From Saprospiraceae bacterium (GTDB taxonomy: Bacteria > Bacteroidota > Bacteroidia > Chitinophagales > Saprospiraceae), in the NCBI GenBank assembly GCA_020631135.1, contig JAHDHU010000012.1, positions 11,799-56,611 on the forward strand: DNA of 44,813 nt, in the 5' to 3' direction. Of this stretch, positions 26,556-35,771 are shown one piece after another. How positions within the stretch are numbered: the stretch's first letter is position 1; every line of letters begins with the position of its first letter. The notes under the pieces were generated by a model that was given only the letters and a program-made list of their open reading frames with translations, did not search any database and had not been told where the DNA came from. The position numbers were made by a program, and so were the translations under genes.

Positions 26556-27976
26556 TAAACGGATTCTTTTCTTTTGTCTATCGGACAAAAAAGTCCTTTA
26601 CTTCTAATCAATTCTGTCAACTCTTCGGGTACCATTACTTCCCAACCTTCTCTACCTTCACAAATAGCATCATGTACATTATCTGGATAAATGCTCAATA
26701 GTTCAGCATTGTATTTTTCAATTCCCACGATTTGATTGCTCTCCAGTAGATGTTTATACAAAAAGGTAATACCTTCCGGAACCCTCAATGTATAGGCCGT
26801 CATTATTGTTTCTTGGTTATCTTCTAGCGCTGGATAAACATAAATTTTTATGTTTTTAGTAAAGAGCTCCCCAAAGGCTACCAAAAGTCTTCCATCTTTA
26901 TTGTTTTGGTATTTCGACTCTATGATCTCGTACAATTCCCTAACCCCAATCACCAACCCAAGATTTTGAATCTTATAATCAGATAAGTAATTAATCAAGT
27001 TTTGGTGATTGCTACAATTTGTAACCATTACGCGCTTACCCATGGCACAAAGAAGATCAGCCCGGGAAGTAAAATCAAATTCATCAATCTCACCATTTTG
27101 TTCAAGGTTTTCTAAAGTAAGCTCGGCCAACATGTAAGCGCGGTCATTGTCCACCTTCCCTTCATTCTTGAATTGCTCAAATGACTTCTCAAACACATCA
27201 AGGCTTACCAAGGTTGGCGGTTGATAATGTCCTCGTACTACCATGAGATGTTTCTTATACAGAAATTCAGAAGCGTGAATGCTATTAGAATTTTCATCAA
27301 AAATGGTTACATCTGTTAATCCTTCTTTGACCAAATACAAACCCATCAATCTATTGTCAATTTGCTTGAAATCAGGACCAGTTAATTGGAGCATATCTAC
27401 TTCGACCCTTCCGTCTAAAGCATCGAGCAGCGATCGAACGAAATGTTGAGGATTCTTATAATGATGGAAACAGGCATAAACTAAATTTACACCCAATACA
27501 CCTATGGCTTCTTGTTGTAATCTGGTGTTGTTATCCAGCATCTTTGTATGGATAACAACTTGATTCGGCTCCTTTTGATTTGGGTCCAATTGAAACCTGA
27601 CACCCATCCAACCGTGTCCCTTATTGGTTTTGTGATAATTAATGGCCGATACCGTATCCGCAAAAACAAAAAATCTTGTGTTTGGTCTTTCTGCAGCTAG
27701 TCTTTCTTCCATCAAGGCATACTCATGATCCAACATTTTATATAACCTTGATTCACAAACGTATCTACCCGATTCTTCTTCTCCATAAATGGCATCAGAA
27801 TAGGTTTTGTCGTAGGCCGACATTGTTTTTGCTATAGTTCCTGATGAGGCTCCCACGTGGAAAAAATTATTTGCAACTTCTTGGCCAGCACCTATTTCAG
27901 AAAATGTACCATAAATTTTTTCATCTAAATTTATCTCTAATGCTTTTTGCTCAGTTTGTATTAATTGATACTCCAT
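26555..27976 (-). CDS. Large conserved protein of unclear function (sometimes labelled NAD-biosynthesis-like)
   Basis: 473 residues, cytoplasmic by sequence. The N-terminus (DEKIYGTFSEIGAGQEVANNFFHVGASSGTIAKTMSAYD, from residue about 18) and the segment FFVFADTVSAINYHKTNKGHGWMGVRFQ are recognisable as a family shared by several phyla. Members I remember carry names such as nicotinate-nucleotide adenylyltransferase, but no (H/T)xGH nucleotidyl-transfer motif is visible, so I do not adopt that name. It is translationally coupled to the VanY-like lipoprotein. The start is the ATG at 27976. Confidence 0.7.
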   Translation of the reverse strand: MEYQLIQTEQKALEINLDEKIYGTFSEIGAGQEVANNFFHVGASSGTIAKTMSAYDKTYSDAIYGEEESGRYVCESRLYKMLDHEYALMEERLAAERPNTRFFVFADTVSAINYHKTNKGHGWMGVRFQLDPNQKEPNQVVIHTKMLDNNTRLQQEAIGVLGVNLVYACFHHYKNPQHFVRSLLDALDGRVEVDMLQLTGPDFKQIDNRLMGLYLVKEGLTDVTIFDENSNSIHASEFLYKKHLMVVRGHYQPPTLVSLDVFEKSFEQFKNEGKVDNDRAYMLAELTLENLEQNGEIDEFDFTSRADLLCAMGKRVMVTNCSNHQNLINYLSDYKIQNLGLVIGVRELYEIIESKYQNNKDGRLLVAFGELFTKNIKIYVYPALEDNQETIMTAYTLRVPEGITFLYKHLLESNQIVGIEKYNAELLSIYPDNVHDAICEGREGWEVMVPEELTELIRSKGLFCPIDKRKESV

Positions 27977-28050
27977 TATTCTTCTTAAGGTGCAAAGATA
28001 AGGGATAGAAAAACTTCATTTGTGCTCTAAAGCTTAAAATGACTCTTCAC

Positions 28051-28081
28051 TTGAGACAAAGCATAGTTAATAGTAACTTTA
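28051..28081 (+). promoter_or_regulatory. Promoter of the di-haem peroxidase gene
   Basis: TTG (28051-28053), a 20-base spacer and TAACTTTA (28074-28081), one mismatch to TAnnTTTG. The box ends 4 bases before the GTG start codon, which implies a leaderless or nearly leaderless mRNA. Confidence 0.5.
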
Positions 28082-28085
28082 CAAT

Positions 28086-29501
28086 GTGAAAAAATTAAGT
28101 GTTGTATTGTTTTTTCTCTTGGGCACATATTTGGTGTTTTCGGGTACCATAGATTTAAGTGCATTTTTTAATTATGCCTATCAAGATGTCCCAGACTACA
28201 TAGTTCAAGACAACGGTGATAATAATCCGATCACAGATGAAAAAGCAACCATCGGTCGGGTTTTATTCTATGATAAACAACTCTCTGCTGATCTTAGTAC
28301 AGCATGTGCCAGCTGTCACTTACAAGAATTTGCTTTCGGAGATACTAGTCTTGTCAGCCAAGGAGCAAATGGGCTAACAGGAAGACACTCCATGAGATTA
28401 ATAAATTCTAGATTCTCGGAAGAAAACAGTTTCTTTTGGGATAAACGCGCAAGCACCCTGGAAGATCAAACTACTATGCCCATCCGAGATCATGCTGAAA
28501 TGGGATTTAGTGGAACAAATGGGGATCCCGATTTTGATGATTTATTAAACCGACTTAATGATCTTGATTATTATGGTCAACTGTTTGAATTTGTTTACGG
28601 TGATCAAACAGTTACAGAGGATAGAATTCAAGAATGCTTGGGACAATTTATCAGAAGCATCCAGTCCTTTGATAGCCGTTATGATGAAGGCCTAGCTCAA
28701 ACAAATGATCCAAACGTGCCTTTTCCAAATTTTACTGTGATTGAAAATTTGGGCAAGGACCTATTTATGGAAGCTAGTAATTTTGATACAGACGCTAACA
28801 GAATATCCGGGGGTGCAAATTGTAATTCTTGTCATCGCGCTCCAGAATTTGACATAGATCCCGTTTCAAGAAATAACGGAGTTGTTCTAGAAGTAGATGG
28901 TAGTGTTAATTTCGAAATTCATCGGTCTCCTACCCTCAGGGATTTATTTAATCCTACTACTGGACAACTGAATGGGCCTTTGATGCATAATGGTAATTTT
29001 CAAAATTTAGGCGGAGTTATTCAGCACTATAACAATTTAGGGAATAACCTACCTACCAGCTTTATTCCGCAGCTTGATACCAGGTTAAGAGTTGGGAGCA
29101 ATGCCCAAAAATTAAATCTTGACAATCAAGAAATCATGGCGCTTTCTAGCTTTCTAAGAACTTTGACTGGAACGGATGTTTATACAAACGAAAAGTGGTC
29201 AGATCCTTTTGATGAATTTGGTAACATTGAGATTTTTGATCCTTCGCTTTCTTCCATTGATATAAATCCATTTGAAACAAGTATATACCCAAATCCTTCT
29301 TCAGATTATGTAAACATCGAAGGAAAAAAAATCCACACAATTAGCATTGTAGATTTACAAGGCAAATTGGTAGTAGAATTTAAAGACATTGAACCTACTG
29401 GGAGAATCATCGACATTCGTCAATGTAAACCAGGTATATATGTCATAAATCTCATTCACGAAAGTGGAGTTATAGCTTCAAAAAAGCTTATTAAACTCTA
29501 G
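28086..29501 (+). CDS. Di-haem cytochrome c peroxidase (MauG/CCP family) with T9SS type A sorting domain
   Basis: 471 residues from GTG 28086, with a signal peptide. Two haem c sites are present, CASCH (Cys74-His78) and CNSCH (Cys246-His250), with the CCP/MauG pattern between them. This family reduces hydrogen peroxide or oxidises protein or small substrates in the periplasm. The last 80 or so residues (SIYPNPSSDYVNIEG onward) form a T9SS type A sorting domain, so the enzyme is probably sent to the cell surface or outside instead of staying in the periplasm. It probably stands alone. Confidence 0.92.
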   Translation: MKKLSVVLFFLLGTYLVFSGTIDLSAFFNYAYQDVPDYIVQDNGDNNPITDEKATIGRVLFYDKQLSADLSTACASCHLQEFAFGDTSLVSQGANGLTGRHSMRLINSRFSEENSFFWDKRASTLEDQTTMPIRDHAEMGFSGTNGDPDFDDLLNRLNDLDYYGQLFEFVYGDQTVTEDRIQECLGQFIRSIQSFDSRYDEGLAQTNDPNVPFPNFTVIENLGKDLFMEASNFDTDANRISGGANCNSCHRAPEFDIDPVSRNNGVVLEVDGSVNFEIHRSPTLRDLFNPTTGQLNGPLMHNGNFQNLGGVIQHYNNLGNNLPTSFIPQLDTRLRVGSNAQKLNLDNQEIMALSSFLRTLTGTDVYTNEKWSDPFDEFGNIEIFDPSLSSIDINPFETSIYPNPSSDYVNIEGKKIHTISIVDLQGKLVVEFKDIEPTGRIIDIRQCKPGIYVINLIHESGVIASKKLIKL

Positions 29502-29550
29502 ATCGATCATCGGGCTTTATAATTAATTACTAAGCCATTACCTTTGTCCT

Positions 29551-31416
29551 ATGTTTCCAGTATATGATGTAATAGTAGTTGGTGCAGGCCACTCTGGTTG
29601 TGAAGCTGCAGTGGCAGCAGCGAATATGGGTTCCAAAGTTTTATTGGCAACAATGAACATGAACACCATCGCTCAAATGTCATGTAATCCTGCTATGGGT
29701 GGTGTTGCCAAAGGTCAAATCGTAAGAGAAATAGATGCTCTTGGTGGCTATTCGGGAATTGTCACAGATCACACGATGATCCAATTTAGGATGCTTAACA
29801 AATCCAAAGGTCCTGCAATGTGGAGCCCAAGAGCACAAAGTGATCGAATGCTTTTTGCAGCCAAGTGGAGAGAAATGTTAGAAGCCCATCATAACATTGA
29901 CTTTTGGCAAGAAATGGTTACCGGTCTAATTATTAAAGATGATAGATGCTTGGGCGTGCAAACAGGTATTGGATTGGAGATCCGTTCTAAATCCGTGATT
30001 TTAACCAATGGTACTTTTTTAAATGGTTTAATTCATATCGGTGAAAAACAATTTGGTGGTGGTCGTGCAGGTGAAAAAGCCTCAACTGGAATCACAGCAC
30101 AATTGACTCAACTTGGTTTCGAATCTGGAAGAATGAAAACGGGAACTCCACCAAGAGTGGATGGAAGATCGTTGGACTGGGATAGAATGGAAGTGCAAGA
30201 TGGAGATAAGAATCCATCAAAGTTTTCTTACACGGACACTCCTAAATTAACAAAACAACGTCCTTGTCACATTAGTTATACCAACCCTAAAGTACACGAG
30301 TTGTTAAAAACAGGATTCGATAAATCTCCAATGTTTAATGGTAGGATTAGAGGTTTAGGTCCAAGGTATTGTCCCTCTATAGAAGATAAAATTGATCGAT
30401 TTGCGGAGAGAGATAGACACCAACTATTTGTTGAACCTGAAGGTTGGAACACAGTAGAAATTTATGTGAATGGATTTTCTTCTTCCTTACCAGAAGATGT
30501 TCAGTTTAAAGCCCTTCGAAAAATTGAAGGTTTCGAAAATGCTAAAATGTTTCGCCCTGGTTATGCTATAGAATATGATTTTTTCCCACCCACACAACTA
30601 AAAACCAACCTCGAAACTAAATTGGTTCAAAATCTGTTTTTCGCTGGTCAAATAAATGGTACTACCGGCTATGAAGAAGCTGGCTCCCAAGGTTTAATGG
30701 CAGGTTTAAACGCACATTTAAAAGTGAACGAATTGGATCCGTTTATCCTAAAAAGATCCGATGCCTATATCGGTGTTTTAATTGATGACTTGGTAAATAA
30801 AGGTACCAATGAGCCATACAGAATGTTTACCTCTAGAGCCGAGTATAGAATATTACTTCGCCAAGACAACGCAGACCTTAGATTAACTCCCCTTGTTAAA
30901 AAACTAGGGATGGAAGGCTTAGACGAACGGATGGAACAAGTAGAAAAGAAGAAACAAGAAGTAAGCGCCATTGAAAAGTTTATTAAAAATTTGTCTATTA
31001 CTCCAGAAGAAACAAACGACTTATTAGAGCAAAAAGGGTCAGCTAAGCTAAACCAAAAAGTAAAAGCGATCAGTGTCTTATCTCGTCCGCACATTGGGCT
31101 AAAAGACATGGTGAAAACCAATGGTAATCTTTCTACTTTCCTAAATTCGTATAATCAAGAGACCATAGAACTTGCAGAAACTGGTTTAAAATATGAGGGT
31201 TATATAAAAAAGGAAAAAGAAATGGTAGAAAAAATGAATCGTTTAGAAGAACTCTACCTAAATGAAGATATGGACTACCATGGATTACAATCGCTTTCTT
31301 CTGAAGCTCGAGAAAAATTAAGTCAAATCAAACCAAGAACAATTGGACAAGCAAGTAGGATTAGTGGCGTTAGTCCATCCGATATTTCTGTCCTTTTGGT
31401 TAAGGTTGGTCGATAA
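29551..31416 (+). CDS. mnmG: tRNA uridine-34 5-carboxymethylaminomethylation enzyme MnmG
   Basis: FAD-dependent partner of MnmE that adds the (carboxymethyl)aminomethyl group to U34 of tRNAs reading split codon boxes. 621 residues, full length. FAD-binding loop GAGHSG (11-16), the invariant MSCNPAMGGVAKGQIVREIDALGG region, GTFLNGLIHIG, and the C-terminal helical domain that contacts MnmE and tRNA. A possible -7 box (TACCTTTG, 29539-29546) ends 4 bases before the ATG. It is convergent with the EEP gene at its 3' end, only 2 bases apart. Confidence 0.97.
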   Translation: MFPVYDVIVVGAGHSGCEAAVAAANMGSKVLLATMNMNTIAQMSCNPAMGGVAKGQIVREIDALGGYSGIVTDHTMIQFRMLNKSKGPAMWSPRAQSDRMLFAAKWREMLEAHHNIDFWQEMVTGLIIKDDRCLGVQTGIGLEIRSKSVILTNGTFLNGLIHIGEKQFGGGRAGEKASTGITAQLTQLGFESGRMKTGTPPRVDGRSLDWDRMEVQDGDKNPSKFSYTDTPKLTKQRPCHISYTNPKVHELLKTGFDKSPMFNGRIRGLGPRYCPSIEDKIDRFAERDRHQLFVEPEGWNTVEIYVNGFSSSLPEDVQFKALRKIEGFENAKMFRPGYAIEYDFFPPTQLKTNLETKLVQNLFFAGQINGTTGYEEAGSQGLMAGLNAHLKVNELDPFILKRSDAYIGVLIDDLVNKGTNEPYRMFTSRAEYRILLRQDNADLRLTPLVKKLGMEGLDERMEQVEKKKQEVSAIEKFIKNLSITPEETNDLLEQKGSAKLNQKVKAISVLSRPHIGLKDMVKTNGNLSTFLNSYNQETIELAETGLKYEGYIKKEKEMVEKMNRLEELYLNEDMDYHGLQSLSSEAREKLSQIKPRTIGQASRISGVSPSDISVLLVKVGR

Positions 31417-31418
31417 GG

Positions 31419-32450
31419 TCATGGTAGTTTAAGATCTACTATTAAAGGAAAATGATCTGACCATTCCTGATCAACAACTTCATGTTTCAACACTTCGATT
31501 TCTGAATCAAGAAACACGTAATCGATCCTTAAAAAAGGTATACTTCCCGCAAAGGTTGGCTCAAAGCCTTTTCCCTTTTGTCTGAAGCTATCTTTATGTT
31601 CTTTAATCATTTGTTTATAAACATAAGAATACGGTGGTTCGTTAAAATCTCCGCAAACAATCACCGGGTGTGGCGATTTTGCGATTTCCATCAATACTTG
31701 ATCAACTTGCTGAGATCTTATTTTAGACTCTTTTAAGTATTTTTTTAAAACACCTTTTGTTTCTTCAATGTTCTTTTCATAATCTCTATCCAAATCATTT
31801 ATAGCTTCCAAATCTGAACTACTAATTTGATTGGATTTAAGATGAACACTATAGACTCGGTACATTTTCCCCCGAATATCTACATCAATCCAAACAACAG
31901 AATTGGTTTTATTGTTAAAATCGATTTTACCTTTGTTTTGAATTGCATACTTTGAATAAATTGAAGTTCCTGAACTTGAAAAATGAAATTTGTCATAATC
32001 CAATAATTCATTTTCCCATTTCTTTCGACTAGCAGATTCCTGAAATGCGATTATATCAATTTGACGTGTTACAATATCTTTAGGCAGCCATTTGTTCCGT
32101 CGTTTTTGAGTCTTTTTATCTAGAAAATAATTTCCACCCAGATTATACGACATTACACGAACTGTCTGAGTATCTCCCGACTGTGATTCTAATCCCCAGT
32201 TAAAAAAATTGAGAAATGAGTTACATACCAAAAGAAGTCCAACAAAGGATAAGAAAGAATTTTTTGGTTCGATTATTAACCAGTATAAAATAACAAGAAT
32301 ATTAAGAGCGCACATTACTGGAAAACTCAAGGCTAAAATAGATGCGATAGAAAAAGTATTTGGATTTACATGTGCCGCTACACAAGAAATTAAAGTAAAT
32401 ACAACAAGAAGTACATTGAGACCATAAAGTCCCTTTTTAATTACTTTCAC
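31419..32450 (-). CDS. Membrane-anchored endonuclease/exonuclease/phosphatase (EEP) family protein
   Basis: 343 residues. Three N-terminal membrane helices (to about residue 90) precede an EEP domain with the expected metal and catalytic motifs: VMSYNLGG, IIAFQES (metal Glu), VHLKSN, VCGDFNEPPYSY (Asp/Asn) and WSDHFPLIV (Asp-His). Substrate may be a phosphodiester in lipid, nucleotide or nucleic acid; the membrane anchor argues against a classic nuclease. It is the last gene of the mutL-rhomboid operon, overlapping the second rhomboid gene by 14 bases. Confidence 0.88.
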   Translation of the reverse strand: MKVIKKGLYGLNVLLVVFTLISCVAAHVNPNTFSIASILALSFPVMCALNILVILYWLIIEPKNSFLSFVGLLLVCNSFLNFFNWGLESQSGDTQTVRVMSYNLGGNYFLDKKTQKRRNKWLPKDIVTRQIDIIAFQESASRKKWENELLDYDKFHFSSSGTSIYSKYAIQNKGKIDFNNKTNSVVWIDVDIRGKMYRVYSVHLKSNQISSSDLEAINDLDRDYEKNIEETKGVLKKYLKESKIRSQQVDQVLMEIAKSPHPVIVCGDFNEPPYSYVYKQMIKEHKDSFRQKGKGFEPTFAGSIPFLRIDYVFLDSEIEVLKHEVVDQEWSDHFPLIVDLKLP

Positions 32451-33330
32451 TTTGACTGGCCTTATCTAAAATTTCCTTTTCTTCTTTACTCAAACTTTCG
32501 ATACCCTCGGCTTTTATTTTATCAAGAATCGTATCGACACTTAATTGGATTGAGTTATTCTTTTTAATAGGTTTTTTATCTACCAATTTTGATTTGTGTG
32601 CCACGTGCATCGCTTTGTTCTTTTTCACTTTTTTCTTGCGATCCATTAATTTTTCAATTGGCTCAGTCAGTGAATAACCTCTGCGTAAACTCGTCACGCT
32701 AAGCCAACCAAAAAAAGCTCCTCCCAAATGAGCAAAATGACCACCCGAATTAGATGCAGTTAAATAGAGTAAATCCAATACTATAACTGCTAAGGCTACA
32801 TATTTTAGTTTGACATTACCTATCAGAATAAAACGCAACGAATAGTCTGGAGCTGTAACCGCTGTAGCCAAAATAATAGCAGAAACGGCTGCTGATGCAC
32901 CCATCGCTATGGATCCACTAATGGTCGGTATTATTGTGGCTACAATTAAATATGTCATCGCTCCAAATAGTCCTCCCATCAGATACGTGGGTAATACTTT
33001 TTTATCTCCAACCAAATCACCAAAAATTCTACCTATCCAAAACAACCACATCATATTCCAGAAAAGGTGCCAAGCACCTTCGTGCAAAAACATATGAGTA
33101 ATTAGAGTCCACGGATGAAACAAAACCTCTTTCAAAGAAGATGAAAGTGCAAGATTTTCATTCACCACAGTATCATATAACCAACCTGTTGATTGTGCCT
33201 GCCAATCGTACCCAAAAATTCTCAATAATATGACAAATAGAAAAACAAAACAATTGACCAAAATCAAGCGAGTAATCATGTTACCGCTTCGAAAAGATTG
33301 CTGAATGTCGCGTTTTATTGAATCAAACAT
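32437..33330 (-). CDS. Rhomboid family intramembrane serine protease with charged tail
   Basis: 297 residues, six predicted membrane helices. The catalytic Ser is in MGASAAVSA and the His in HFAHLGG, with HLFWNMMWLFWIG in the second helix supplying the oxyanion-side His/Asn; all are consistent with an active rhomboid. Unlike its upstream neighbour it carries about 85 extra residues at the cytoplasmic C-terminus, lysine-rich and probably helical. Its ATG follows the stop of the first rhomboid with no gap. Substrates are unknown. Confidence 0.92.
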   Translation of the reverse strand: MFDSIKRDIQQSFRSGNMITRLILVNCFVFLFVILLRIFGYDWQAQSTGWLYDTVVNENLALSSSLKEVLFHPWTLITHMFLHEGAWHLFWNMMWLFWIGRIFGDLVGDKKVLPTYLMGGLFGAMTYLIVATIIPTISGSIAMGASAAVSAIILATAVTAPDYSLRFILIGNVKLKYVALAVIVLDLLYLTASNSGGHFAHLGGAFFGWLSVTSLRRGYSLTEPIEKLMDRKKKVKKNKAMHVAHKSKLVDKKPIKKNNSIQLSVDTILDKIKAEGIESLSKEEKEILDKASQSESN

Positions 33331-33951
33331 TTACGAGTATCTTCTGCTTTTCCAATATCGGATCAATAAAAACCCAGTCAATGCACCTCCCAAATGAGCA
33401 AAATGAGCAAACCCTGTTTCTGTTCCAGCCAATCCATTGTAAAGGTCATAAGCAATGTAACCGGCAGCCAGCCATTTTGCTTTGATCGGTACTGGTATCG
33501 GTATAATCATCAGACTATGATTTGGATAAAGTGTGGCATAAGCAACGACTACACCGTAAACCGCACCCGAAGCTCCTAAAACTGGATTCTGTGCACCAGT
33601 AGCATAACCTACAATAATGTGCGCCAAAAGAGCCCCAAATCCAGCCAACAAATACAAATACAAAAACTTTTTCTCGCCTAATGTCTGCTCCACATAGGTA
33701 CCCAAAAAGAACAGGCCGAGCATATTCATAATTATATGACCAGTACCTCCATGCATAAACATATGCGTGATAATTTGGTGAACCTCAAAATTTCCCGACC
33801 CAGGAAAATGAAAACTTAAAAATCTTGCAAGTTGTTCGATACTCCATCCAAAAGCATTCGCAACCGGACTGAAATAAACAGCAAAAAACATGATTGCATT
33901 TATAATGATTATGTTGAGTATAATCTTCGTTATTTTCGGAATTCCTACCAT
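33331..33951 (-). CDS. Rhomboid family intramembrane serine protease
   Basis: 206-residue minimal rhomboid of six helices. HIIMNMLGLFFLG in helix 2, the catalytic Ser in LGASGAVYG and the catalytic His in HFAHLGGAL are all intact. It cleaves membrane proteins within the bilayer; substrates are not predictable here. Start ATG directly abuts the mutL stop and its own stop directly abuts the next rhomboid start, a pattern of strict translational coupling. Tandem rhomboids after mutL suggest an operon of convenience more than a shared pathway. Confidence 0.93.
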   Translation of the reverse strand: MVGIPKITKIILNIIIINAIMFFAVYFSPVANAFGWSIEQLARFLSFHFPGSGNFEVHQIITHMFMHGGTGHIIMNMLGLFFLGTYVEQTLGEKKFLYLYLLAGFGALLAHIIVGYATGAQNPVLGASGAVYGVVVAYATLYPNHSLMIIPIPVPIKAKWLAAGYIAYDLYNGLAGTETGFAHFAHLGGALTGFLLIRYWKSRRYS

Positions 33952-35769
33952 CTAATCAGTAAAACGTTTTTTTATGTCATCAAGTTCTATAGTAATGAAG
34001 CATTTTCTACCAGAAGGACTTCTATAAGGAGATTGACAAGCAAAAAGCTGATCAATTAAATCTTGCATTTCTTCCAATCCCAAAGACGTTCCTCTTTTTA
34101 AACTCGTCTTTATGGCAATCGATCTTGACAAATTTTCCTCCATTACATCCGAAAAATCCATGTCTTCTAAATACATCTGTATCATGGACTCTAAACTTTG
34201 TTTAACACCTTGAGAAACATCAAAACCGTGAGGTAAGCTTCTTACTATAAAACTGTTTCCTCCAAAATCTTCAATTCCAAATCCCATTGCATTTATTTGC
34301 TCTAACAAGGATTTTAAAATTTCAGCATTCGCTGAATCTAATTCTATGGTTTCAGAAAAAAGCTGCTGTTGCACATTCTCACTTGAAGAATTAGAAAGAT
34401 TTAGATTCTTCTCAAATAATATTCTCTCATGAGCCGCCTGTTGATCAATAATTATTAGACCAGATTTAATTTGAGAAAGGATATAACTTTTTTGAATTTG
34501 ACTCGGCTTCTTTTTTGATTCAGACATTTCGTCAAAGTCTAAATCTCCTGACATTTTACTGCTGATCGTTATGGCTTCTTCTCCATCCGATTGAGAACTA
34601 TTGTTTTGGAGACCATCATAAACGCTTTGCCAATTGCTCGCATCTGGCTTGGCAACTTTTGAACCACCTAATGAAGAAAAAGATTGTTTTTGGTCAAATC
34701 CTGAAAAAGTATTACTCGAAGCAATGTTTCTTTCAAAAGTAGATTGTGGAATCTCTTCAAAATCTATGACTGGTGTCAATGTATAACGCCCAATCGCATG
34801 TCGAACCGCCACCTTAATGTAGTTATATATCAAGCGCTCTTCTTCAAACTTTATTTCTTGCTTTGTGGGATGAACATTAATGTCAATTTTTTCTGGATCA
34901 AGTTTTATAAATAGAACAAACAATGGATAATTATCTTTTGGAATCAATTCTTCATAGGCTGATTTAATCGCATGATTCAGATAATTACTTTTAATAAATC
35001 TTTTATTAACAAAAATAAATTGTTCACCTTTTGTTCTTTTAGATGCCTCTGGTTTTCCAGCATATCCATCAATTACGATCCAATCAGTCGCTTCTTCTAC
35101 TGGAACTAACTTTTCGTTATAGGTTTTTCCAAAAATTGATACAATTCGCTGTCTTAAATTTCCACTAACAAGATGATACTGTTCGACTTCGTTATGATAA
35201 AAATAAAACTGAATTTCTGGATGTGCCAAAGCTATACGAATGAATTCATCGTTGAGGTGTTTTAATTCAGTCGGATCAGATTTCAAAAATTTTCTTCGAG
35301 CCGGTACATTAAAAAAGAGGTTCTTGACTTGAATGTTAGTACCCTGATTTGCTGAGCAAGATTCTTGCTTCTCGACTTTAGAGCCCTTGATGACGATCTT
35401 TGTACCTAATTCATTAATCGCAGTTTTACTGATCATTTCTACATGGGCGATGGAGGCAATCGAAGCCATTGCTTCTCCCCTAAAACCCATTGTATTTATT
35501 TTAAATAAATCAGCAGCACTCTTGATCTTCGAAGTGGCGTGTCGTTCAAAACACATCCGTGCATCGGTCTCAGACATACCTTTTCCGTTGTCGATTATTT
35601 GAATCAGTGTTTTACCGGCATCTTTAATCATAATGCTTATTTCGGTTGCTTGTGCATCAATGGAATTTTCCAAAAGCTCTTTCAATACAGAAGCCGGCCT
35701 TTGAATCACTTCTCCAGCCGCAATTTGATTGGCAATCGAATCGGGTAGTAATTTTATTATATCGGACAT
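33952..35769 (-). CDS. mutL: DNA mismatch repair protein MutL
   Basis: 605 residues. An N-terminal GHKL ATPase (LPDSIANQIAAGEVIQRPASVLKELLENSIDA region, NGKGM, GFRGEAMASI, QGTNIQVKNLFFNVPARRKFL) is followed by a linker and a C-terminal dimerisation domain (about 420-605). In lineages without MutH that domain is an endonuclease with DQHAx2Ex4E. Here the motif reads DQQAAHERILFE (442-453), with His replaced by Gln, and the CPHGRP zinc-site element reads SPSGRK (584-589). Nicking may be altered or lost; I do not know how common this is in the group. Confidence 0.95.
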   Translation of the reverse strand: MSDIIKLLPDSIANQIAAGEVIQRPASVLKELLENSIDAQATEISIMIKDAGKTLIQIIDNGKGMSETDARMCFERHATSKIKSAADLFKINTMGFRGEAMASIASIAHVEMISKTAINELGTKIVIKGSKVEKQESCSANQGTNIQVKNLFFNVPARRKFLKSDPTELKHLNDEFIRIALAHPEIQFYFYHNEVEQYHLVSGNLRQRIVSIFGKTYNEKLVPVEEATDWIVIDGYAGKPEASKRTKGEQFIFVNKRFIKSNYLNHAIKSAYEELIPKDNYPLFVLFIKLDPEKIDINVHPTKQEIKFEEERLIYNYIKVAVRHAIGRYTLTPVIDFEEIPQSTFERNIASSNTFSGFDQKQSFSSLGGSKVAKPDASNWQSVYDGLQNNSSQSDGEEAITISSKMSGDLDFDEMSESKKKPSQIQKSYILSQIKSGLIIIDQQAAHERILFEKNLNLSNSSSENVQQQLFSETIELDSANAEILKSLLEQINAMGFGIEDFGGNSFIVRSLPHGFDVSQGVKQSLESMIQMYLEDMDFSDVMEENLSRSIAIKTSLKRGTSLGLEEMQDLIDQLFACQSPYRSPSGRKCFITIELDDIKKRFTD

Positions 35770-35771
35770 CT

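Noticed and set aside
26556-26588. N-terminal extension of the VanY-like protein
   Set aside because: It would put charged residues before the lipoprotein signal and overlap the preceding gene; the TAATG junction supports 26555.
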